Below are positions 1 through 7,006 of a DNA stretch of 9,384 nucleotides, in pieces; position 1 is the first letter of the stretch; the number at the start of each line of letters is the position of its first letter. This stretch comes from JAVWGW01 sp036655915 (GTDB lineage Bacteria > Actinomycetota > Coriobacteriia > Coriobacteriales > Eggerthellaceae), in assembly GCA_036655915.1 (NCBI GenBank), contig JAVVPE010000055.1, forward strand, positions 1 through 9,384, written 5' to 3'. The translations under genes and the position numbers were made by a program. A model generated the notes under the pieces. That model made no database searches. It saw only the letters and a list, made by a program, of their open reading frames with translations, and was not told the DNA's origin.

Positions 1-70
1 GAAGCCTTCTTCGGCAACGGATTCCCCTCTTACCCCAGTTAATGTTACTCGCACAGGCACGCCAATAGTC
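1..70. other. left edge, no gene called
   Basis: No gene can be supported here. The first plus-strand frame reads thirteen codons into a TAA at 40-42, which could be the tail of a gene lying mostly outside the window, but it is too short to recognise and the other two frames are also open over most of this stretch. No terminator-like hairpin with a T-run was seen between 43 and the promoter that starts at 71. Confidence 0.3.
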
Positions 71-99
71 TTGACTACTTTACTATTTCGTTTTATAAT
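71..99 (+). promoter_or_regulatory. sigma-70-type promoter of the small RHH gene
   Basis: TTGACT at 71-76 and TATAAT at 94-99 are separated by 17 bp: five of six bases match the -35 consensus and all six match the -10. Transcription would start near 106, giving a leader of about 90 nt before the ATG at 197. The leader can form a short stem, AAGGCG (120-125) with CGCCTT (162-167), whose role is unknown. Confidence 0.8.
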
Positions 100-196
100 T
101 TCGTTAAACGTAAGCTAGAAAGGCGGCTGTTGCAGTTGCAAGATATCTACATTCACCCGCACGCCTTAAAACATGGACTTACAAGGAAGTAACACG

Positions 197-475
197 ATGA
201 AAAAGACAGCTGCAGAGCTTGAAGAGATGTTTGGGGTCACATCTGACCAACTTGAAGAATGGGAACAAGCATTTGCGCAAGGTGAGCTGCCGGGAACAAC
301 AAAGGGTGCCATTATCGTAGGGCGTCCCTTGAAATTTGGCGAACCTTTGAAATTTGTTGGGTTTAAAGATACTCCAAAAGATGTTGCCGCCATGGATGCA
401 CGTGCAGCAAAACTGGGCATGAGCCGATCGGATTACCTACGCAACCTTGTACACAAAGACCTGACCACCGCCTAG
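197..475 (+). CDS. small ribbon-helix-helix (CopG-like) antitoxin-type protein
   Basis: This 92-residue protein ends in what looks like a ribbon-helix-helix DNA-binding fold: a short strand LKFVGFK (about 51-57), a helix over about 60-72, a GMSRSDY turn (74-80) and a second helix to about 88. The N-terminal half is acidic and helical (residues 5-30), as in RHH antitoxins where this part contacts a toxin. The start is set at 197 because AAGGAAG at 183-189 lies 7 nt upstream; the in-frame ATG at 173 would add eight residues and has no ribosome binding site. RHH proteins usually bind operators as dimers and repress their own promoter, here the strong one at 71-99. No toxin gene lies downstream: the next gene is convergent and ends 81 bp away. 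It could be an orphan antitoxin, part of a pair that begins left of the window, or a plain regulator. The fold assignment is fairly secure and the antitoxin role is inference. Confidence 0.75.
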   Translation: MKKTAAELEEMFGVTSDQLEEWEQAFAQGELPGTTKGAIIVGRPLKFGEPLKFVGFKDTPKDVAAMDARAAKLGMSRSDYLRNLVHKDLTTA

Positions 476-556
476 AAGACGGCATCCCATCCAGCACGTA
501 TTCTATCGACGCACACGCAAGGTGCAAGCAAGCCTATACCACCGCGCATGTGCCGC

Positions 557-1999
557 CTAATGCGCAGGGGTGACGTAGCGCTGTTTTGAGCTGCGCGGCG
601 TTTTCGGCAAGGTCATAACAAGCGAACCGTTTTTCAGGCAAGGAGTGACGTAAGCCCTGATTGCATAAGCCTGGGAACCCAATTGCAAAAATTCCGTAAT
701 TTCCTGCCTGCTTCGAGGAACGTGGCAAAACTCAAGCAGGCTTTCTTCCTGCGAGAACGTCCCCTGCGACAAAACTTTTCTTCTCTTTTCCAAAACCACT
801 ACAAAACTATCACGTTCTTCCGCAAAAACGGGGGCGGGAAGCTGTGCCTTTTCCATTTCCCGCAAAATTGTCGGTATTCCCGAATAGCGATTTTCGGTAA
901 GACCCAGCACTTCCATCGCCGTGGCAATGACCGGATTTCTCGTGTCTGGCTGCATTTTTCCTAACTGATCAAGGCGCAATCGACCATACAAGCCACCAGG
1001 GTTTTTTACCTCTAGGCGATCCGCATACATAATTATCTGTATGGGCATACCTTCTGTATGCAAGCTGTAGTCTCGATGGATAAGGGCATTCAGGATGATC
1101 TCGCGTAAGGCAGCAACCGGATACTCGGTTGTGTCATAGCGATTACCCGTTTGAGAATCAATCGATGTTTGCGTTTTCATATTGCTGCGCACAAAAGCCA
1201 GCGCTTCCGAAAGCATGGCGGGTATCGTTCCCTCTATGCGCTTGTTGTCGATAAAACGTTCGCCTTCGGCTCCCACTTCACCAATCTCGTTGCCCGGCAC
1301 GACAATAGCGGTAACGCACAATTGCGGAATATAGGCTTGAGGATATATTCCAAAAAGCCACTCGGCGGCAAGCGTAACCCCTGCTTCCTTCTTAATATTC
1401 ATAAGAGAGAAAATCTTCTCGTCATCGAGTTGCGCCAGGTTAGGCTTGTTAAGTTTAAGCTTAAACAAATAATTGTTGAGCAATCCACTATCAAGCGAGG
1501 CAAAATCGCACCCCGGTATAATGCGGACATCATCTTGATATTTTTTGCGAAATGCTTCGTAACTATAAATTTCGTATTCCGTCATCCGCTGATCAGCATC
1601 ACCAACCCGCCGGTAAGATCCTGTTGTCTTGCCTTTTCCTCCATAGAAACAAGGGCGCTCCGATAGATCAATAGCAGGAATCTCCGCTGAAACAAAATAG
1701 AGGCCGGCCTCTTCGTAGACGGTGAATAAAGGCCGAACAACGGGATGCATCTGGTCGCTTTGCTCAGTAACTTTTTTCTGCAAATCATGCACATCGTAAA
1801 CGCCCACCTTTTTAAAGCCCTGTTCCTCGTCAAGACCGAAAAGGATAATCCCTCCTTCGTCTTGGTTTGAAAAACTCGAAAGAGTATCGTAGAGCCGCTT
1901 CGGGCAGCCATCGTGAGCCTTTTTAACCTCGACAGTTTGCAGCTCTGCCTGCATAGCTTCAGTTTTTTCGATAAGCGTCTTCAATTCTGAAGGGATCAT
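557..1999 (-). CDS. AlbA_2/Schlafen-fold ATP-binding transcriptional regulator
   Basis: This 480-residue protein resembles the COG2865 group of putative transcriptional regulators. Residues about 15-140 match an AlbA_2 (Schlafen AlbA) domain: a QTVEVKK strand near 21-27 and SSFSNQDEGGIILFGLDEE near 41-59, the usual place of the A-N-x-x-GG-x-hhhGh motif. Residues about 290-405 resemble the GHKL-type ATPase region annotated as the RecG-like C-terminal HATPase: REIILNALIHRDYS (299-312) supplies the acidic/Asn/HRD box and DRLEVKNPGGL (327-337) the NPGG box. Residues about 415-475 look like a winged helix ending in TPRSSKQRYVT. The domain order fits a full-length gene. AAGGA 6 nt upstream of the ATG supports the start. 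Its upstream region carries the phased 11-bp repeat array, so self-regulation is likely but inferred. Family members are often found near mobile or defence genes; the biochemical role of this one is unknown. Confidence 0.8.
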   Translation of the reverse strand: MIPSELKTLIEKTEAMQAELQTVEVKKAHDGCPKRLYDTLSSFSNQDEGGIILFGLDEEQGFKKVGVYDVHDLQKKVTEQSDQMHPVVRPLFTVYEEAGLYFVSAEIPAIDLSERPCFYGGKGKTTGSYRRVGDADQRMTEYEIYSYEAFRKKYQDDVRIIPGCDFASLDSGLLNNYLFKLKLNKPNLAQLDDEKIFSLMNIKKEAGVTLAAEWLFGIYPQAYIPQLCVTAIVVPGNEIGEVGAEGERFIDNKRIEGTIPAMLSEALAFVRSNMKTQTSIDSQTGNRYDTTEYPVAALREIILNALIHRDYSLHTEGMPIQIIMYADRLEVKNPGGLYGRLRLDQLGKMQPDTRNPVIATAMEVLGLTENRYSGIPTILREMEKAQLPAPVFAEERDSFVVVLEKRRKVLSQGTFSQEESLLEFCHVPRSRQEITEFLQLGSQAYAIRAYVTPCLKNGSLVMTLPKTPRSSKQRYVTPAH

Positions 2000-2035
2000 T
2001 GCATTTCCTTAATCCTCAAGTACAACTAAGTAGCC

Positions 2036-2082
2036 AATAAGTGAAAAGTAAGTACTAAAATTTGAGTTATTTTTCACTTATT
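2036..2082. repeat. 12-bp inverted repeat around the predicted start site
   Basis: AATAAGTGAAAA at 2036-2047 is the exact reverse complement of TTTTCACTTATT at 2071-2082, with 23 bp between. The right arm contains one unit of the direct-repeat array; the left arm is the only unit seen in the opposite orientation. The pair brackets the predicted transcription start of the minus-strand regulator, so it could be a looping operator or a leader element. Confidence 0.75.
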
Positions 2083-2215
2083 CTAGCATCATTTAACTTA
2101 TTTTTCACTTACTGGTTCAGAATTTCACTTGTTTGCTGAAAATTTCACTTGTTACTTCGCTATTTAACTTATTTTTCACTTGTTTTTAACTTATTGCTTC
2201 AAAATTTCACTTGTT
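2061..2215. repeat. phased array of ten 11-bp direct repeats
   Basis: Units with consensus TTTMACTTRTT (plus strand) start at 2061, 2072, 2092, 2103, 2123, 2143, 2163, 2174, 2185 and 2205. Each start is exactly 11 or 20 bp from the last, so units either abut or are separated by 9 bp, keeping them on nearly one face of the helix. The 2061 copy is degenerate (TTTGAGTTATT) and the 2103 copy ends ACT; the other eight are either TTTCACTTRTT or TTTAACTTATT. The array is strongly AT-rich against GC-richer flanks. The layout is that of a cooperative protein-binding site (iteron-like). The adjacent AlbA_2/winged-helix regulator is the obvious candidate binder, by inference. Confidence 0.9.
2080..2108 (-). 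promoter_or_regulatory. candidate promoter of the AlbA_2 regulator gene
   Basis: On the minus strand TAGAAT (2085-2080) is preceded by TGC, an extended -10 context, and lies 17 bp from GTGAAA (2108-2103), which matches four of six -35 bases. Transcription would start near 2073. The -35 hexamer lies inside the repeat unit at 2103 and the start site inside the unit at 2072, so anything bound to the array would cover this promoter. Confidence 0.5.
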
Positions 2216-2229
2216 TTGTCGTCGCACAG

Positions 2230-2258
2230 AAAAGCGCCCCGCAGGAGGGCGCTTTTTT
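2230..2258 (-). terminator. rho-independent terminator of the heat-shock operon, possibly bidirectional
   Basis: AGCGCCC (2233-2239) pairs with GGGCGCT (2247-2253) around a 7-nt loop, starting 24 bp past the clpB stop codon. Read on the minus strand the stem is followed by TTTTCT; on the plus strand by six T's. It should end clpB transcripts and could also stop plus-strand read-through into the clpB antisense strand. Confidence 0.85.
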
Positions 2259-2282
2259 CAGTCGGCTGATTATGCGATATGG

Positions 2283-4916
2283 CTAGCCTGGCAGTTGGGC
2301 GGGGGTGTGGCCTTCTAGGGTTGCGGGGTTTTCCACGCGGCACCAATAGTTGCCTTCGCGGTCAAGGCCGATAACCACAGTGGCACCGTCTAACACTTCG
2401 CCGGCCACCATCTTGTTCGCAATGCGGTCCACAATTTCTTTTTGGATCAACCTTTTCAGCGGGCGTGCACCAAACACCGGGTCATACCCGTCGATACTAA
2501 GGCGCTCCATCGCGGCCGGGTCAACAAGCAGCGAGATATGGCGACCTTCCAGGCGACCACGCACTTCGCCCAGCTGCAAATCGACAATCGGTTCGATGTT
2601 GCCCATCGAAAGCGCGTTGAATACCACCACGTCATCGACGCGGTTGATGAATTCCGGTCTAAACGTTGCCCGCAGCGCTCCATCGATGGCCTGGCGCATG
2701 GATTTTTCGTCGCCGTGTTCCGCAAACTCACGGATGAACTGGCTGCCCACGTTGCTGGTCATGATGATGATAGCGTTTTTGAAGCTGACGGAACGCCCTT
2801 GCCCATCGGTCAGGCGCCCATCGTCGAGCACTTGCAACAAGATGTTGAACACATCGGGGTGCGCCTTCTCAATTTCGTCAAGCAAAATGACCGAATAGGG
2901 CTTGCGGCGCACCGCTTCGGTCAGCTGCCCGCCTTCGTCGTAACCCACATAGCCCGGCGGTGCCCCAATCAGGCGCTGCACAGAAAACTTTTCCATATAT
3001 TCGCTCATGTCGATGCGCACCATCGCGCGTTCATCGTCAAACAAATATTCGGCCAGCGCCTTGGCCAGCTCCGTTTTGCCCACACCGGTGGGTCCCAAAA
3101 ACAGGAAGCTGCCAATGGGTTGTTCGGGGTCAGAAAGCCCGGCGCGGTTGCGACGAATGGCGCCGGCGACCGAAGCCACCGCTTCATCTTGCCCGATCAC
3201 GCGCTCATGCAGCTTGTCTTCCAGATCGACCAGCTTCGTCATTTCGCCCTGCATCATCTTCGACACCGGAATGCCCGTCCACGCCGAAACCACTTCCGCG
3301 ATCTCTTCGTCGGAAACCTCTTCCTTCAGAATCGCGCCGTCTTCCTGCTTCACGTTGAGAGCCTCTTCGGCCTGCTGCAACTTGCTTTGCAGTTCGGGAA
3401 TGCGCGCATAGCGCAGTTCGGATGCGCGGGAAAGATCGCCCTCGCGGGTGGCGCGCTCCTCTTCCAGCTGGGCGGTTTCCAAATCAACCTTCAGCGTTTG
3501 CACATCGACAATGGCATCTTTTTCGTTGCGCCATTCCGCCTTGCGCTTGTCCAAATCTTCGCGCGCCGTTGCAATGTCGCGCTTCAAAACCTCAAGGCGC
3601 TCCAAACTAGCGGCATCGTCTTCCTTCAGCAGTGCCTGTTCTTCAATTTGCATCTGCGTCAGTTTGCGCTCGGCCAAATCGACCTCTTCGGGCATGCTAT
3701 CGATTTCGATGCGCAAGCGGCTTGCCGCTTCATCCATCAGGTCGATGGCCTTGTCGGGCAAAAAGCGGTCAGAAATATAGCGGTTGGAAAGCTCGGCTGC
3801 GGCCACTAGCGCCGCATCGGTGATACGCACGCCATGGTGAATTTCGTACTTTTCTTTCAAACCGCGCAAAATGGCGATGGTATCTTCCACGGAAGGCTCG
3901 CCCACTAACACGGGCTGAAAGCGCCGCTCAAGTGCCGCATCCTTTTCAATATACTTGCGATATTCATCCAAGGTCGTCGCACCAATCGCATGCAATTCGC
4001 CGCGAGCGAGTGCCGGCTTAAGCATGTTGCCCGCATCCATCGACGAATCGCCCGTGGATCCAGCGCCCACGATAGTGTGCAGTTCATCGATAAACAAGAG
4101 CACCTGGCCAGCGCTTTCTTTCACTTCGCGCAATACGGCCTTCAAGCGGTCCTCAAATTCACCGCGATACTTGGCGCCGGCCAGCATGGAAGCTAAATCC
4201 AGCGTGATGATGTCGCGATCCTTCAGCGACGAGGGCACATCCCCCGCCACAATGCGCTGGGCCAAGCCTTCAACAATGGCGGTTTTCCCCGTGCCTGGTT
4301 CGCCGATAAGCACCGGGTTGTTCTTCGTGCGGCGCGAAAGCACCTGAACCGTGCGGCGAATTTCTTCGGAGCGTCCAATAACCGGGTCAAGCTTGCCATC
4401 GCGCGCAGCCTGGGTCAAATTTTGGCCGTATTGTTCCAGCGCCTCGAATTCCGTTTTCGACGATACATCGGTTACTCGCGTGTCACCGCGCAGTTCTTCA
4501 TAGGCCGCTTCGATGTGTTTGCGCGTTATGCCTGCCGCGCCCAGCACCTTGCCCGCCGCGCCTTTTTCTTCGGAAAGCGCAATAAGCAGATGCTCACTAG
4601 TCGCATAACTATCACCCAGTTTTTCGGCAATTTTCACCGAGGAATCAAGCATCTGCATAAGCGACTGACTAGGCATAACCTGCATTTGGCCAGAAACCTT
4701 CGTCACCTTATCCAGTTCCGCATCAACGCTGGCAGCAAGCTGTGCCGGATCGGCGCCAATGCGCTTGATGATGGCCGTCAGGTTGTTTTCACCCGCCGTC
4801 AACAACGCCTTCAATAAGTGAATGGGTTCAACGGTGGAAGATTCCGCTTCCGAAGCGATTATGATTGCTTGCTGCAGCGATTCCTGCGCCGTTAGTGCCA
4901 GTTTATCAAGTCTCAT
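2283..4916 (-). CDS. clpB: ATP-dependent disaggregase ClpB
   Basis: Full-length 877-residue class I Clp/HSP100 ATPase, a cytoplasmic hexamer that threads aggregated proteins through its pore and passes them to DnaK-DnaJ-GrpE. Domains in order: Clp N domain (1-145); AAA1 with Walker A GEPGTGKT (205-212), Walker B VLLFIDELH (272-280), pore tyrosine in AKYRGEFE (Y250) and arginine fingers at R331-R332; the coiled-coil middle domain (about 402-525), which tells ClpB from ClpA and ClpC and docks DnaK; AAA2 with Walker A GPTGVGKT (608-615), Walker B VILLDEIEKAH (676-686), pore loop GYVGYDEGG (655-663) and sensor-2 GAR (816-818). All key residues are present. The start is supported by AAAGGAGGT about 8 nt upstream, which overlaps the hspR stop codon TAA; only 15 bp separate the genes. 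Last gene of the operon, followed by a hairpin terminator. Confidence 0.98.
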   Translation of the reverse strand: MRLDKLALTAQESLQQAIIIASEAESSTVEPIHLLKALLTAGENNLTAIIKRIGADPAQLAASVDAELDKVTKVSGQMQVMPSQSLMQMLDSSVKIAEKLGDSYATSEHLLIALSEEKGAAGKVLGAAGITRKHIEAAYEELRGDTRVTDVSSKTEFEALEQYGQNLTQAARDGKLDPVIGRSEEIRRTVQVLSRRTKNNPVLIGEPGTGKTAIVEGLAQRIVAGDVPSSLKDRDIITLDLASMLAGAKYRGEFEDRLKAVLREVKESAGQVLLFIDELHTIVGAGSTGDSSMDAGNMLKPALARGELHAIGATTLDEYRKYIEKDAALERRFQPVLVGEPSVEDTIAILRGLKEKYEIHHGVRITDAALVAAAELSNRYISDRFLPDKAIDLMDEAASRLRIEIDSMPEEVDLAERKLTQMQIEEQALLKEDDAASLERLEVLKRDIATAREDLDKRKAEWRNEKDAIVDVQTLKVDLETAQLEEERATREGDLSRASELRYARIPELQSKLQQAEEALNVKQEDGAILKEEVSDEEIAEVVSAWTGIPVSKMMQGEMTKLVDLEDKLHERVIGQDEAVASVAGAIRRNRAGLSDPEQPIGSFLFLGPTGVGKTELAKALAEYLFDDERAMVRIDMSEYMEKFSVQRLIGAPPGYVGYDEGGQLTEAVRRKPYSVILLDEIEKAHPDVFNILLQVLDDGRLTDGQGRSVSFKNAIIIMTSNVGSQFIREFAEHGDEKSMRQAIDGALRATFRPEFINRVDDVVVFNALSMGNIEPIVDLQLGEVRGRLEGRHISLLVDPAAMERLSIDGYDPVFGARPLKRLIQKEIVDRIANKMVAGEVLDGATVVIGLDREGNYWCRVENPATLEGHTPAQLPG

Positions 4917-4931
4917 AGTGTTGTACCTCCT

Positions 4932-5312
4932 TTACGGTAAACGTCGTAAAGCCGTGCTTATATCGGGGTGGACCAAGGCGGTCACACTCACTTGTGTTTC
5001 CAGTTCGTGCACGCGGTCGGCCAAGCGGCGCACACGTTTGTGCAAATCGTCTATTTCGGTATCGCGTTCATCAATGCGACCCTGCAAATCCATAATGCGA
5101 ATCACGCCGGCCAAGTTGATGCCTTCGCCCGTTAACTGATTGATCATATCTAAGCGTTCAATATCTGCCTGCGAATACATGCGGGTATTCCCGCTGGTTC
5201 GCTGGGGCGTGAGCAGGCCTTTTTGTTCATAGATGCGCAGGGTCTGCGGATGCACGCCCGCCAATTCGGCAGCGATACTTATCATGTACAGCGGCCTGTT
5301 CCTGTCGTCCAT
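4932..5312 (-). CDS. hspR: MerR-family heat-shock repressor HspR
   Basis: A 126-residue repressor with an N-terminal MerR winged helix-turn-helix: PLYMISIAAELAGVHPQTLR (7-26), then IYEQKGLLTPQRTSGNTRMYS. A heptad-rich helix (about 75-107) gives the dimerising coiled coil. In Streptomyces and mycobacteria HspR binds HAIR inverted repeats at dnaK and clpB promoters, with DnaK as co-repressor; the same feedback is inferred here. I start it at 5312 rather than at the upstream ATG (5316-5318): AAGGA at 5320-5324 is 7 nt from the 5312 ATG but only 1 nt from the other, and the 5312 start overlaps the dnaJ stop as TGATG, the classic arrangement for translational coupling. The longer reading adds only Met-Val. 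Confidence 0.93.
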   Translation of the reverse strand: MDDRNRPLYMISIAAELAGVHPQTLRIYEQKGLLTPQRTSGNTRMYSQADIERLDMINQLTGEGINLAGVIRIMDLQGRIDERDTEIDDLHKRVRRLADRVHELETQVSVTALVHPDISTALRRLP

Positions 5313-6244
5313 CACCATTTCCTTACGCTTGCAGCAGATGCCGCCTTAAAATCTTCCAGCGCACTTTTCTGCTCATCGGATATATCTGTGGGAACCACAA
5401 CAGCAATTTTTATCTTTAAGTTGCCCGCGGCCTCGGCGTCCTTCAGGCGAGGAGCACCCTTGCCCTTGATGGTAAGCACCGCACCATTTTGCGTTCCGGC
5501 CGGCACTTTGACGCGCACTTTTGTGCCATCGGGGGCAGGCACTACAATGGATTCCCCCAAAGCTGCTTCCGCTATGGTGATGGGCATATCCACCACAACA
5601 TCGGCACCTTCGCGGGCGTAATAGGGATGCTCATCAATTTTCGTCGTGATAAGCAAATCGCCCGCCGCACCACCATTGGTACCCAGGCCGCCCTTGCCTT
5701 TGAAGCGCAAACGTCCACCATCGACAGCGCCGGCAGGAATTTTAACCGTCAGCGTTTCCTTTTCAGATTTGCCCGGAATGCGCACCGTCACCCGTTTTTC
5801 GGAACCGGCAAAGGCATCTTCAAAACTCACCTTCAGCGTGACGTTCATATCCTGGCCTTTTTGCGGGCGCGGTTGCGCGTGCCCGCCACCAAAGCCACTG
5901 AAATCCCATTCCGTGCCAAAAGCGCCTTCGCCATGGCGAATGCTTTCAAGAATATCTGCCCAGCTGCCCCCCTGGCCACCCTGGCCTGCAAAGGGGTTGC
6001 CTCCGCCGCCCCAGCCACGGGGAATCTGGTTTTCGTTCGCGGTGCCGTATTGATCGTAAAGGTCGCGTTTTTTGTCGTCGCTTAAAACTTCGTAGGCTTC
6101 GCCGATTTCTTTAAATTTCGCTTCGTCGCCGCCCGCATCGGGATGGTGCGTGCGCGCCAACTTACGATAGGCCTTCTTGATTTGATCCACCGTCGCCGTG
6201 CGTGGAACGCCCAGCGCCTTATAGTAATCCGGAGTTGATGCCAT
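5312..6244 (-). CDS. dnaJ: J-domain co-chaperone, zinc-finger-less (CbpA-like) DnaJ
   Basis: A 310-residue J-protein that would deliver unfolded clients to DnaK and stimulate its ATPase. J domain at 5-68 with HPD at 34-36; Gly/Phe-rich linker (about 77-122, with GWGGGGNPF and FSGFGGG); then two beta-rich client-binding domains (about 131-205 and 208-285) and a C-terminal helix. There are no cysteines in CxxCxGxG arrangement, so the zinc-binding domain of classical type I DnaJ is absent, and the length of about 310 rather than 370-390 agrees; this is a type II protein. The ATG at 6244 has GAAGGTGG about 8 nt upstream. It is separated from grpE by 76 bp containing a hairpin and overlaps hspR by one base. 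The symbol follows its operon position; cbpA-type would be an equally fair label. Confidence 0.93.
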   Translation of the reverse strand: MASTPDYYKALGVPRTATVDQIKKAYRKLARTHHPDAGGDEAKFKEIGEAYEVLSDDKKRDLYDQYGTANENQIPRGWGGGGNPFAGQGGQGGSWADILESIRHGEGAFGTEWDFSGFGGGHAQPRPQKGQDMNVTLKVSFEDAFAGSEKRVTVRIPGKSEKETLTVKIPAGAVDGGRLRFKGKGGLGTNGGAAGDLLITTKIDEHPYYAREGADVVVDMPITIAEAALGESIVVPAPDGTKVRVKVPAGTQNGAVLTIKGKGAPRLKDAEAAGNLKIKIAVVVPTDISDEQKSALEDFKAASAASVRKW

Positions 6245-6290
6245 AAGCTATTCCACCTTCTTCCTGACGGATTCTTGCCTGGTTAAACAA

Positions 6291-6314
6291 AGGCGGGCCT
6301 TTTTCAGCCCGCCT
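6291..6314 (-). terminator. intra-operon hairpin between grpE and dnaJ (attenuator or processing site)
   Basis: AGGCGGGC (6291-6298) pairs perfectly with GCCCGCCT (6307-6314) around an 8-nt loop, 6 bp past the grpE stop codon. On the minus strand it is followed by TTTGTTTAA. A very stable stem with only a broken U-run suggests partial termination or an mRNA stabiliser that would keep dnaK-grpE output above dnaJ-hspR-clpB. No good internal promoter was seen after it. Confidence 0.7.
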
Positions 6315-6320
6315 CCTGTG

Positions 6321-7004
6321 TTAGTTCTTCGCTTCGTCTTGGGGGGCTTCCCGTTTAGGCCCGCCGGTTGTTACCGTAACCATCGCTGGCCTGAGCACTT
6401 TATTGCCCATGCGGTACCCTTTTTGGTAGACCTCAGCAACCGTTTCATCAGGTGTTTCAGCATCTTCCACCGTGCCGACCGCCTGGGCTTCAAGCGCGTC
6501 GAACGCTTCGCCCTGCGGATCGATAACGCTCACGCCATCTTTATCAAGCACGCCAACAAATTTGGTGTGCACCGCTTCGATGCCTTCTAGCAACCCGATT
6601 TCGCCATTTTTTTGCGCGTAATCAATGGTGCGCTCAAAATCATCGATAACGGGAATCAGGCTTTCCACCAGCTTTTCGGCAGCACGCGCCTTTTCCTGCG
6701 TGCGCTGTTCGTTCGTACGGCGACGGTAGGTATCCCATTCCGCCTGAAGGCGCAGATGTTTATCTTTCCACGCTTCCACTTCGGCGCGTATCAAGGTCAA
6801 AGCATCTTCGGGGGAAAGCGTGCTTTTTTCAGCCGCTTCTTCCTCGTCTTGTGCCGCCACAGCTTGCGCATCGATCACTTCGGCCTCAACGCTTTGAGCC
6901 GCTTTGTTGCCGGAGGCTCCAGCGGCGTTTTTCGCGCCGCCGGAAACCTGATCCACACCTGCTTCAGGAGTTTCCAAGACTTCGTCCTTGCGGGGCTTAG
7001 TCAT
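6321..7004 (-). CDS. grpE: nucleotide exchange factor GrpE
   Basis: A 227-residue cytoplasmic homodimer that releases ADP from DnaK and resets the chaperone cycle. Residues 1-60 are Ala/Glu-rich and probably disordered. A long dimerising helix runs over about 64-130 (EAWKDKHLRLQAEWDTYRRR and onward), then the four-helix region and a C-terminal beta wing carrying the GrpE signature VAEVYQKGYRMGNKVLRPAMV (in 189-209). The low-complexity N-terminus is longer than in E. coli GrpE. The ATG lies 2 bp after the dnaK stop and its binding site (AAGGGA) is inside the dnaK 3' end, so translation is likely coupled to dnaK. The gene is followed at once by the GC-rich hairpin at 6291-6314. Confidence 0.97.
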   Translation of the reverse strand: MTKPRKDEVLETPEAGVDQVSGGAKNAAGASGNKAAQSVEAEVIDAQAVAAQDEEEAAEKSTLSPEDALTLIRAEVEAWKDKHLRLQAEWDTYRRRTNEQRTQEKARAAEKLVESLIPVIDDFERTIDYAQKNGEIGLLEGIEAVHTKFVGVLDKDGVSVIDPQGEAFDALEAQAVGTVEDAETPDETVAEVYQKGYRMGNKVLRPAMVTVTTGGPKREAPQDEAKN

Positions 7005-7006
7005 TG

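Noticed and set aside
1..42. Possible C-terminal tail of a plus-strand gene ending in TAA at 40-42
   Set aside because: Thirteen codons are not enough to recognise, other frames are also open, and no terminator follows.
544..564. GCGCA...TGCGC inverted repeat at the end of the AlbA_2 gene as a terminator
   Set aside because: Only 5 bp with a 12-bp loop, overlapping the stop codon and with no T-run on either strand. No convincing terminator was found between the convergent genes at 476-556.
1151..1666. Plus-strand open frame opposite the AlbA_2 regulator
   Set aside because: The minus-strand protein has conserved motifs across this stretch, while the plus-strand reading is basic and featureless.
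2061..2215. Possible CRISPR array or plasmid-type replication origin
   Set aside because: The unit is 11 bp with 0- or 9-bp spacers, far too short for CRISPR, and there is no rep gene or DnaA-box cluster nearby. The array overlaps a gene promoter, so an operator array is the simpler reading.
2442..3809. 455-codon plus-strand open frame opposite clpB
   Set aside because: It lies fully antisense to a complete, well-conserved clpB, and its translation (His/Phe/Arg-rich, no domain pattern) is what the reversed codon bias of clpB would give.
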